Assembly (NCBI GenBank): GCA_017503285.1
Contig: JAFVTH010000029.1
Span: 1 to 41,635, forward strand
Direction of reading: 5' to 3'
Length of the DNA stretch: 41,635 bases
Origin: Clostridia bacterium
Lineage (GTDB): Bacteria > Bacillota > Clostridia > Oscillospirales > CAG-272
A program made the position numbers and the translations under genes. Shown piece after piece: positions 32,413 through 39,714 of the stretch. The notes beneath the pieces are model-generated. The model was given only the letters and a program-made list of their open reading frames with translations, was not told the DNA's origin and ran no database searches. Every line of letters starts with the position of its first letter. Within the stretch, counting starts at the first letter, position 1.

Positions 32413-33621
32413 CTATTTCCAAATTACTTGGCATGTTCCGTTCCAGTTATTCGCCCAGCCATCTGGTTTACCTGATAATTGACAGCTTATGGTTAGATTT
32501 GTACAGTTTCTAAAGGCACCGGCTCCGATTTGAACGACTGAAGAACCGATATCTACGGCACTAAGGCTATTGCAACCAGAAAATGCAGCTTGTCCAATAG
32601 AAGTAAGTCCACTATTTAGATTGATTTCCTTAAGGCTAGTGCAACCAGAAAATGCAAAGTCACCAAGCTCCTTAACATCAGAGCTGAGGGTAACCTTCTT
32701 AAGGCTTTTGCAATCTGAGAAGGAACTTAGACCGACACGGCTGATGCTGCCGGTAATTGTAACCTCTTCAAGACTTGTGCACTGCCAAAAGGTGTAGGGC
32801 TCAAGACATAATATTGTTCCGGGAATCTGAATATCTCTAAGACTGCTACATGAATAAAATGCGCTTTGACCAATGCTTGAAATTGCATTTCCTAAATTTA
32901 CCGACTGAAGGCTTGTGCAACCATTAAAAGCATGAGAGCCGATAACACGAAGACCATCGCCCATACTCACAGATTTCAATTTGTTACAGCCCATAAAAGC
33001 CTTGTTGCCAATTTCTGATATTCTTGTGCCATTGTAGCTTTCGGGAATAACTATATCCTCGGCTTCTTTATCAAGTAGCTCGGTAATAGTATAGAAGCCA
33101 TCGACATTTAACTCTAATTTGAATGGTTGGTAGGAAAGGCTAGCGTAAAGTGTTATATCTCCACTTGTAGAAGAGTTGATACCGGTAAAGGCTTGTGTAA
33201 GCTCTTGGTCATAGAACCAGCCCATGAAATCGTAATAATCCTTTACACCATTATAAATTGTGGTGCCAGTACCATATACATAGCTTGTTGGGTTTTCATA
33301 ATACTCAGCGCCAACATAGGTAATAGAATAAGAGCAGGGCTGCCAGTTTGCGTACAGGTAGTAATCATTATTTATGGTGTTTGTGCTGAAATCCCAGGGG
33401 GTATTTGCAGAGTCCATCCATCCTGCAAGGTAGTAATTATCCTTGTGTAAAGGAACATCGGGCTCTGTGGCGAGGGCACCTTCCGCAACGTATTGAGAAA
33501 AATTTTCATCCTGACAGTTGGTGTAAAAGGTGACAGTGTAGTAAGTCGTGTCATCGCAGGAAACAAGGAACAAAGAAAGTGCAAAAGTAGCAAAAAAAAT
33601 TAGAAAAAACCTTTTTATCAT
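32413..33621 (-). CDS. Leucine-rich repeat surface lipoprotein with InlB-type repeats
   Basis: The 402-residue protein has a lipoprotein signal (hydrophobic 5-19, lipobox LVSC). Two Listeria-Bacteroides (InlB B-repeat-like) units follow, each ending YYLYANW or ITLYASL, spanning about residues 28-150. Then come about eight BspA-type leucine-rich repeats of 23 residues with the pattern IGxxAFxGCxxLxxVxLxxxL. The start at 33621 has AGGTG 6 bases upstream. The ATG at 33639 overlaps the pepD stop and has none. Such proteins sit on the outer face of the membrane and often bind host or polymer ligands. It ends with TAG. Confidence 0.85.
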   Translation of the reverse strand: MIKRFFLIFFATFALSLFLVSCDDTTYYTVTFYTNCQDENFSQYVAEGALATEPDVPLHKDNYYLAGWMDSANTPWDFSTNTINNDYYLYANWQPCSYSITYVGAEYYENPTSYVYGTGTTIYNGVKDYYDFMGWFYDQELTQAFTGINSSTSGDITLYASLSYQPFKLELNVDGFYTITELLDKEAEDIVIPESYNGTRISEIGNKAFMGCNKLKSVSMGDGLRVIGSHAFNGCTSLQSVNLGNAISSIGQSAFYSCSSLRDIQIPGTILCLEPYTFWQCTSLEEVTITGSISRVGLSSFSDCKSLKKVTLSSDVKELGDFAFSGCTSLKEINLNSGLTSIGQAAFSGCNSLSAVDIGSSVVQIGAGAFRNCTNLTISCQLSGKPDGWANNWNGTCQVIWK

Positions 33622-33638
33622 ATAATCACCTAAAAACA

Positions 33639-35084
33639 TTATAAAATTTCTAAAACGATCGACACAGTGTCGTAAATTCTATCCATAGAGTCAATTTCCA
33701 TTGTCTCCTTTGGAGTGTGCAGGTCGTGTACATTACAGCCAACCGAAATTGCAGAAAGTCCGGGGATTTTTGAGGACATAAGACCGCATTCAAGCCCTGC
33801 GTGTATAAGGGTTGGGCTTGTTTTTCTGCCTGTTGCCCTTTCATAAGCGCTTTGCCAAGCCACAACAAGGTCGCTTTCCTGTGGGCTTTCCCAGCCGGGA
33901 TATCTTTCATGGTGCTTGGTGGTTGCCCCAACCTCGTCGGCAAGACTATCTAAAAAGCTGCAAGAGAAGTCAAGCCTTTCTTCAAGATAAGAACGTGAGG
34001 AAAGGCCAACGTTAAAGCATCCGTTTTCGGTGCGTACCCTTGCAAGATTGCGTGAAAACTCAGGCAAAATCGGCGGGGTGGTGCGATAGGAAATAACACC
34101 GTTTGGCACACTAAGAATTTTTAGTATTTTTTCAGTTGTTTCGTAGGAAAAAGCCTGGGGAGTGTCGATAATTTCCCAAGTAAAGTATAGTCCTTGGTCC
34201 TCTCTTGCGGCAATTTTTTCTTCAATCAAGCCTCTATAAACAGATACAAGACCAACGCAGGTGCTAACAAGCTGGTTGGACTCGGGAACAACAATAGCCT
34301 CACACTCACGTGGTATGGCGTTATCCTTGTCGCCACCACTCATGTAAGCAATCTTAATGGGACAAATTTTCTTAAGCTCACAAATAAGCTGACCCATTAA
34401 AATATTTGAGTTTTGTCTGCCTCTGTCAATATCCTCGCCGGAGTGTCCGCCACAAAGACCACCTAACTTGATTTTTATGCCCTGTACCTTGTTTTCCTCG
34501 ACCTCTGTTTTCATAGAAAGCTCCGTTCTTATTCCGCCGCAACAGCCTATAATAACTGTATCTTCCTCAGCAGAGTCAAGATTTATCATTCTTTTTGCTG
34601 AAATCTTAGAATAATCAAAAAGCCCGGCGCCCACAAGTCCAATTTCCTCTGATGAGGTAAAAAGACATTCAATCGGCGGGTGGGAAAGAGTGTTATCTGT
34701 AAGAACGGCAAGCATAATAGCAACACCAAAGCCGTCGTCAGCACCAAGGGTAGTACCATCAGCCCTTAAAATGTTGTTTTCTTGGATAAGCTTAATCTCG
34801 TCAGTATCAAAATTATGATCTGTGTCAAGGTTCTTTTCTGCCACCATATCTGTGTGTGCTTGTAGCATGATTGCAGGCTCATTTTCTCGACCCTGTGTCG
34901 CTTTTTTCTTAATTAACACGTTGTTATGCTCATCAGAATAGCACTCTAAATTGTGGCTTTTTGCAAGCTCAACAAGATATCTTGCAATTTCCGCCTCGTT
35001 TTTTGATGCGCGTGGGATTTTTGATATCTGCTCAAAATAATAAAACGGTAGCTGGTTTTTTACACCGGAAATATTGCTTAGCAT
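33639..35084 (-). CDS. pepD: Aminoacyl-histidine dipeptidase (M20/M28 family)
   Basis: PepD is a cytosolic zinc exopeptidase that splits Xaa-His and other dipeptides. The 481 residues show the metal-site motifs QAHTDMVAEKN (about 73-83), LGADDGFGVA (about 117) and FTSSEEIGLVGA, with the catalytic Glu pair. Further motifs are GLCGGHSGEDI in the lid domain and HAGLECG near the C-terminus. A ribosome binding site lies in the end of the upstream GH43 gene, with a one-base start-stop overlap (TAATG). A peptidase in the middle of glycosidase genes hints at use of glycopeptides. Confidence 0.93.
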   Translation of the reverse strand: MLSNISGVKNQLPFYYFEQISKIPRASKNEAEIARYLVELAKSHNLECYSDEHNNVLIKKKATQGRENEPAIMLQAHTDMVAEKNLDTDHNFDTDEIKLIQENNILRADGTTLGADDGFGVAIMLAVLTDNTLSHPPIECLFTSSEEIGLVGAGLFDYSKISAKRMINLDSAEEDTVIIGCCGGIRTELSMKTEVEENKVQGIKIKLGGLCGGHSGEDIDRGRQNSNILMGQLICELKKICPIKIAYMSGGDKDNAIPRECEAIVVPESNQLVSTCVGLVSVYRGLIEEKIAAREDQGLYFTWEIIDTPQAFSYETTEKILKILSVPNGVISYRTTPPILPEFSRNLARVRTENGCFNVGLSSRSYLEERLDFSCSFLDSLADEVGATTKHHERYPGWESPQESDLVVAWQSAYERATGRKTSPTLIHAGLECGLMSSKIPGLSAISVGCNVHDLHTPKETMEIDSMDRIYDTVSIVLEIL

Positions 35085-35941
35085 TATTTTCTCCTTAAAT
35101 CATCATAGGAAATTATTTTCACAGCCGGTCTTTCGAGAGGTGTGTTGTTTGGCGTGTGATAGATAAAGCATAGCTGTCCATTAAGGTCAGTAAAAATCAT
35201 ACCATGCCCACCATCCTTCTCAAAGAGAAGAGAGTCATCAATTGTCCATTTGCCGCTTATTTTTCCATTGTCGCTTCTTGCAATTGCCTCCACATATTCG
35301 CCCTTGCTAAAGCTGGACCAAATAGAAATTAATTCTCCGTCTACCCTCAAAAGAAACGGTCCGTCTGTAACAAAAGAGCCGTTGCCGTCGTAGTCGTGCC
35401 TCCAGGATGCGTCCCCTGCCGACCATAGCTCTATTGGCTCGCCTATAGGCTCCTTCAAGTCATCGCTGAGCCTAAGGGCGCAAACTGTTCCGTTCTTAAT
35501 CTGAGTCCACTCATGGCAGAAAACAATGTAAGGAACACCATCCTCAACCCAAAGCGTGCCGTCAAGGCAGGACCAATTGCTTGGTGTTACAGCGCCGTTG
35601 GAATGGGGCACAAAGCGACCGTCCGGAGTGTCTGACACCAAAATTGCCGTTCCACGGTACGTAACCTCGCTAACAAAGGACGCAAACATATAAAACTTGC
35701 CCTTATAGTAGTGTACCTCAGGCGCCCAATATTGCCTGTCGCCCCAAAAGCCCTCAAAGTAGGAAAAAATCTCCTTAGGCTCGCTCCAGCTTTCCATATC
35801 CTCGCTTACATAAACATCAAAGCCGATGGTTTTTACATCCACAGCGCCCCAAGTGTTTGTTGCCCTTGTTCCGTAAAGATAATACTTGCCCTCGTATGTA
35901 AGTATATAGGGATCTCTTATGTTAATATCACTAAATTTCAT
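35084..35941 (-). CDS. Glycoside hydrolase family 43, short form
   Basis: The 285-residue single-domain propeller enzyme has the base Asp in NIRDPYILTYEGKYYLYGT near the N-terminus. WAPEVHYYKGKFYMFASF and LDGTLWVEDG with the next Asp follow, and a DGPFLLRVDGE blade. Its closest types are arabinanase- or xylosidase-like GH43 members. It has no signal peptide. It lies 3 bases after the DUF4091 stop and overlaps pepD by one base, so expression is coupled. The exact linkage cannot be read from sequence. Confidence 0.85.
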   Translation of the reverse strand: MKFSDINIRDPYILTYEGKYYLYGTRATNTWGAVDVKTIGFDVYVSEDMESWSEPKEIFSYFEGFWGDRQYWAPEVHYYKGKFYMFASFVSEVTYRGTAILVSDTPDGRFVPHSNGAVTPSNWSCLDGTLWVEDGVPYIVFCHEWTQIKNGTVCALRLSDDLKEPIGEPIELWSAGDASWRHDYDGNGSFVTDGPFLLRVDGELISIWSSFSKGEYVEAIARSDNGKISGKWTIDDSLLFEKDGGHGMIFTDLNGQLCFIYHTPNNTPLERPAVKIISYDDLRRK

Positions 35942-35944
35942 ACT

Positions 35945-37558
35945 CTATTCCAAAATCATTTTTTGTACTGTACGTCTTAGCTCCAAAAGTGATTTGTAGC
36001 TGTGTGGGTATGTTCTAAATCCGGAGTATCCGTGGCTTTCCAAAAGCTCTAAAACCTTATCTCTGCCGATTTTCTCCTCAAGAGTATAAAGCAGGCGCAT
36101 ATCCTGTAGTCCGTCAAAGAAAACCTCGTGTCGTGCAGAGTCAAGCGCGCCATTTCTGCCCGGATAAACAACATAGCAGTCGCCGCTTTGCAGACCACAG
36201 CCGGCATCGGTAATAAGGTAAGGGTCAATAGGCTCGTCTGATAACACAGAATTATAAAAATTATAGCCCCAATGCAAAAAGCCCTTAATACCATTTTGAT
36301 AAAGCTGAACTCCGATAACTCTGTTACGAACAGGCTCAAAGCCCATCAATCTGTTAGAAAGATATTTGTCGCTTTGGGCACAGCAATAGTATGCCCAAAG
36401 GTTTGGCACCTTGTTTTCAATAAAAATATCAATTGCATCAGTGCCACAAACGGGATTTTCCACAAGACCGTCCTTGTAAAAATCATAGTGGCTAAGGGCA
36501 TCCATAATAATGCCGTCTGGCATGTGGGCTTTGAAAATCTCCTTAGCAGCCTTGTATTCGTTAATGCATTTCTCATTTGGCTCGTCGGAAATATGGAAGT
36601 AGCATCTTTCAAAAAGCCCCTCGTCCTTAAGTCGCTTTCTTAAAATAGGCAAGAAAATGCTTAAAAACTCCTTGTATTCAAGAGAGGTAGACGCGTTTTC
36701 CCAGCCGAAAATGCGTTTTGTCCTGCCATCAACCTTAGCCACAATCTTAGGGCAAGCCTTAGCGCCCCATTGTGTAAACAAATGGCTCATTTCAAAGTAT
36801 TTTATACCAAGGTCGGAAACATGCCTCATAAAAGCAATAAGCCTGTCAAGAGAAATAACATACTCCCCATTTTTAACCTCTATATCAACAAGCTGACAGG
36901 TTAACCTTTCCTTGCCAACTCTTGTATCAAGGGGCGGTGTAAACATAGGTATAAGAAGCATATTAACGCCATGGGAAACAGCCTTTTTTACAAAGCTATC
37001 CATAATAGGCATATATTTTTTTGAAAAGAGTGTTAAATTATAGTAATTTGCAATGCCGTCGTAGTGGAACCAGTTAGTATAAATAAGCTCCCTTTGGCTA
37101 AGGTCAAAATCAAGCACCTCAAGGGTGTATTCCGTTGCCATAATTTCGCCGTATTCACCCATCAGAGCAATTCTGACAGTATGCCTTCCAACAGGCAAAT
37201 TGTCGCCCCTTACAGTTACCCAAAGACCGTTATAGGTATTGTATCTTGCAGTAAGGGCACGGGTGTTAAGCGGACGCAAAACATCAGGGCACAAAAATGG
37301 CTTGTCTGTAACAAGATAACCATCGCCCTTCCACGTGTTTGGAGAGGTGGCAGGCACAAGCTCAATTTGCCTTACCTCAATAAAATCCTTTAGCGGACCA
37401 TCAATCTTGACAGTCATATCTCTTAAATTGTAATCAAAAAAGTATGCAACCTGAAAGGAGTACACCTCATTTTTTGCCATAGCGCCTCGTCTTTCAGCCT
37501 TAGGTCTTTTGTCCGGATAAATCCTCTCAAGAGAGGAGACAGGAAAAATCTCTATCAT
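35945..37558 (-). CDS. DUF4091 protein, glycoside-hydrolase-like
   Basis: The 537-residue protein begins with a beta-sandwich (about 1-155). A TIM-barrel-like domain follows with CYFHISDEPNEKCI, in which the Asp-Glu of ISDEP is the likely catalytic spot. It closes with a DUF4091 domain containing GIKGFLHWGYNFYN and ARHEVFFDGLQDMRLL. This architecture is common in gut bacterial sugar loci, and some relatives are proven glycosidases. No signal peptide is seen. AGGAGG precedes the ATG. It ends in TAG and leads the operon that continues through GH43, pepD and the LRR lipoprotein. Confidence 0.85.
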   Translation of the reverse strand: MIEIFPVSSLERIYPDKRPKAERRGAMAKNEVYSFQVAYFFDYNLRDMTVKIDGPLKDFIEVRQIELVPATSPNTWKGDGYLVTDKPFLCPDVLRPLNTRALTARYNTYNGLWVTVRGDNLPVGRHTVRIALMGEYGEIMATEYTLEVLDFDLSQRELIYTNWFHYDGIANYYNLTLFSKKYMPIMDSFVKKAVSHGVNMLLIPMFTPPLDTRVGKERLTCQLVDIEVKNGEYVISLDRLIAFMRHVSDLGIKYFEMSHLFTQWGAKACPKIVAKVDGRTKRIFGWENASTSLEYKEFLSIFLPILRKRLKDEGLFERCYFHISDEPNEKCINEYKAAKEIFKAHMPDGIIMDALSHYDFYKDGLVENPVCGTDAIDIFIENKVPNLWAYYCCAQSDKYLSNRLMGFEPVRNRVIGVQLYQNGIKGFLHWGYNFYNSVLSDEPIDPYLITDAGCGLQSGDCYVVYPGRNGALDSARHEVFFDGLQDMRLLYTLEEKIGRDKVLELLESHGYSGFRTYPHSYKSLLELRRTVQKMILE

Positions 37559-37586
37559 AATAGCCTCCTAAGTATAAGTTAACTTT

Positions 37587-37615
37587 ATCATATCACACAA
37601 AAAGGCTTAATGCAA
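37587..37615 (-). promoter_or_regulatory. Promoter of the DUF4091 operon
   Basis: Reverse strand TTGCAT (37610-37615), 17-base spacer, TATGAT (37587-37592), directly beside the terminator of the upstream SulP gene. Confidence 0.5.
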
Positions 37616-37618
37616 GTA

Positions 37619-37645
37619 AAAAAGCACCGAAAATCGGTGCTTTTT
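37619..37645 (-). terminator. Terminator of the SulP gene
   Basis: Stem AAAAGCACCGA/TCGGTGCTTTT with a 3-base loop just after the stop codon. Confidence 0.85.
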
Positions 37646-37649
37646 AATC

Positions 37650-39206
37650 TTAGATTTTTCCAATAAATTTGTCAAGCCTGCGCTGTACGGTAGGATTTGC
37701 ATTTACAAACTCAAGCTCCCTTTCCTGTAGCGCGAAGGTGCTTTTAAGAACGGAAAGCTTTTCAAGCGCAGTTTCGTCGATTCTTTCAACATCTGAAAGG
37801 TCAACATAAACCTGTCGTCTGTCTGCCATTTCACGGTTTATAAAGTCAGGCAGCTTTGATGCATTTCCAAAGAACAATGTGCCATGTGCATAAACCGTGC
37901 TAAATTCTGTTTCAAAGCGCGCACCCTTTTTGAAATTAGGAATGTTTGCAAGCACGCATACAATAACGCCGCCAATAACGCCATAGGTAAGGTCGAAAAT
38001 AACAGTAAGGATAAATGTAACAAGCATTACAATGGAATCTCGCACACCAAAGGCTGAAAGCCTTATAAAGAGAGGGAAGCGAGCCATATTGATTGCAACA
38101 GAAATAAGTATTGCCGCAAAAACAGCTAAAGGAATGTAGCCAACCACACCCATAAGCAAGAAGTACATAATCAAAACAAATATAGCGTGGAACACACCGG
38201 CAAGTGGGCTTTTCGCACCGTTTTCAATGCTTGCGGCAGTTCTTGCAATAGCGCCTGTTGCAGGCAAGCCGCCAAACAAGGAGGAAAAGATGTTTGCCAC
38301 ACCTTGACCTACAAGCTCTTGGTTGGCATTGAATTTTGTACCTGTCATACCGGAGGCAACGGTTGCAGAAAGCAGACTTTCAATAGCACAAAGGAACGCA
38401 ATTACAATCGCCGGAACAATTAGCTTTCCAAAGTTAATATTCTTAATGCCCTCAATGTTGATAAATGAAAAGCCGGCTTGTATTTCACCATAAACGGATT
38501 TGATTGTGGGTACGTCCATCTTAGCCACATTTGTAAGAAGCAGTGAAACTCCTGTGCAAACCACAATAGCAACCAAAGCGGATGGGATTTTCTTGCTTAT
38601 CTTCGGTAAAATGATAACACAGGAAAGACCAACAAGACCAACAGCAAAGGATGCAAAATTAAAGGTTGTAATAGATGAAAAAATGTTTGCAAGCTTGGAA
38701 ATAAACTCGGAAAACAGTTCAAATGGCTCCTCTGGGAATGTAAGACCGAGAAAATCCTTTAGCTGTCCCACCATAAGCGTAACACCAATACCGGTAGTAA
38801 AGCCAATGGTAATCGGATAAGGGAAGAATTTCATAACATTACCGGCACGGCAAACACCCATTATGATAAGGAGCAAGCCTGCAATAATACCGGCAATAGC
38901 AAGACCCAAAACGCCAATTTCAGGGTCAGCAAGGTAACCGAATAGAATTACAACAAACGCAGCAGTAGGACCGCCGATTTGATATTTGCTACCACCCAAA
39001 AGGGAGATAAAAAAGCCTGCAACAATGGCGGTAATAATACCTGCCTGTATACCGTTTATACCCTCAACTCCCGCAGGCACGGATTGTATGCCGAGAGCAA
39101 TAGAAAGGGGCAAGGCAATTATAGCTACCATAAGACCGGCAAGCAGGTCGTTTAAGATGTAGCTTTTCTTGTAGTTTTTCAGTGAATTAAAAAGCTCGGG
39201 TTTCAT
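37650..39206 (-). CDS. SulP-family anion permease with STAS domain
   Basis: The 518-residue protein has about 12-14 membrane segments, starting LLAGLMVAIIALPLSIALGI. It has the family segments GGSKYQIGGPTAAFVV and FSSLFGGLPATGAIART. A cytosolic STAS domain (about 425-518) follows. SulP proteins move sulfate, bicarbonate or dicarboxylates. The variant with ALPLSIALGIQSVPAG is seen in bicarbonate- or sulfate-type members and the anion cannot be fixed here. AAAGGACG lies before the ATG. It is monocistronic with promoter at 39239-39267 and a terminator. Confidence 0.92.
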   Translation of the reverse strand: MKPELFNSLKNYKKSYILNDLLAGLMVAIIALPLSIALGIQSVPAGVEGINGIQAGIITAIVAGFFISLLGGSKYQIGGPTAAFVVILFGYLADPEIGVLGLAIAGIIAGLLLIIMGVCRAGNVMKFFPYPITIGFTTGIGVTLMVGQLKDFLGLTFPEEPFELFSEFISKLANIFSSITTFNFASFAVGLVGLSCVIILPKISKKIPSALVAIVVCTGVSLLLTNVAKMDVPTIKSVYGEIQAGFSFINIEGIKNINFGKLIVPAIVIAFLCAIESLLSATVASGMTGTKFNANQELVGQGVANIFSSLFGGLPATGAIARTAASIENGAKSPLAGVFHAIFVLIMYFLLMGVVGYIPLAVFAAILISVAINMARFPLFIRLSAFGVRDSIVMLVTFILTVIFDLTYGVIGGVIVCVLANIPNFKKGARFETEFSTVYAHGTLFFGNASKLPDFINREMADRRQVYVDLSDVERIDETALEKLSVLKSTFALQERELEFVNANPTVQRRLDKFIGKI

Positions 39207-39238
39207 AATAACGTCCTTTAAAATTTATTAACACACCT

Positions 39239-39267
39239 ATTTTAGCAACATACAATCAAAAAGTAAA
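39239..39267 (-). promoter_or_regulatory. Promoter of the SulP gene
   Basis: Reverse strand TTTACT (39262-39267), 17-base spacer, TAAAAT (39239-39244). Confidence 0.45.
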
Positions 39268-39451
39268 GAGAAAAGGCAAAAAAATTCAAATTTACAAAAA
39301 ATTAACAATTATCTTATGTTACAAAAGCCACAGAAAATCACGCATAAAAATCTAAAAAAAGCAGGGTATAATGTTGATTAGTCAACTAATGATTTGATTT
39401 TTATGTTAAATATGCACAAAAAAGTCCATTTTTTTATTTTTTTTGTTGAGG

Positions 39452-39480
39452 TTGACAGTTTTCCACGCCTGTGTTAAAAT
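39452..39480 (+). promoter_or_regulatory. Promoter of the small peptide and LRR protein genes
   Basis: TTGACA (39452-39457), 17 bases, TAAAAT (39475-39480). The spacer contains TTTTCCACG, one of the DnaA-box-like octamers also clustered at 776-936. Confidence 0.7.
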
Positions 39481-39516
39481 ACGGGTGTAAAGTTTTTATT
39501 ATATAAGGAGGGTGTA

Positions 39517-39693
39517 ATGAGGTACACAAAGCCAAGCTACGTAAATGAAGTAGTAGCAAGTGAGGATATTATGGAGTTTTCTTCCGAAAATATCAAAACA
39601 ACAACAGTAGACTTTGATTATGGCGACGGCAAGGGCGTTCAAACCGTAACAAAGGGCACATCCACAGCAAATATCCAAGATTTACTATTCTAA
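39517..39693 (+). CDS. 58-residue peptide with leader-like N-terminus
   Basis: The peptide starts MRYTKPSYVNEVVASEDIM, then is acidic and Thr-rich, ending SANIQDLLF-like (TANIQDLLF). AAGGAGGGTG 3-6 bases before the ATG and a good promoter make it a convincing gene. The N-terminal Y-x-K-P-x-x-x-x-V-V-x-x-E-D-I pattern recalls short peptides common in Clostridia, some of which are precursors of modified peptides. No Cys is present and no modifying enzyme is in the window, so a precursor role is unproven. It lies 21 bases before the large LRR protein and shares its transcript. Confidence 0.65.
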   Translation: MRYTKPSYVNEVVASEDIMEFSSENIKTTTVDFDYGDGKGVQTVTKGTSTANIQDLLF

Positions 39694-39714
39694 TTACCAT
39701 AGAGGAGAGAAAAA

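Larger units (their letters stand above)
39207..39516. other. Intergenic region between divergent SulP and peptide genes
   Basis: It contains two divergent promoters, listed separately, and an overlapping pair of small inverted repeats around 39371-39388 (GTTGATTAGTCAACTAAT). A TTTTCCACG box lies inside the spacer of the forward promoter. Long T and A runs fill 39427-39444. No coding potential seen. Confidence 0.6.
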
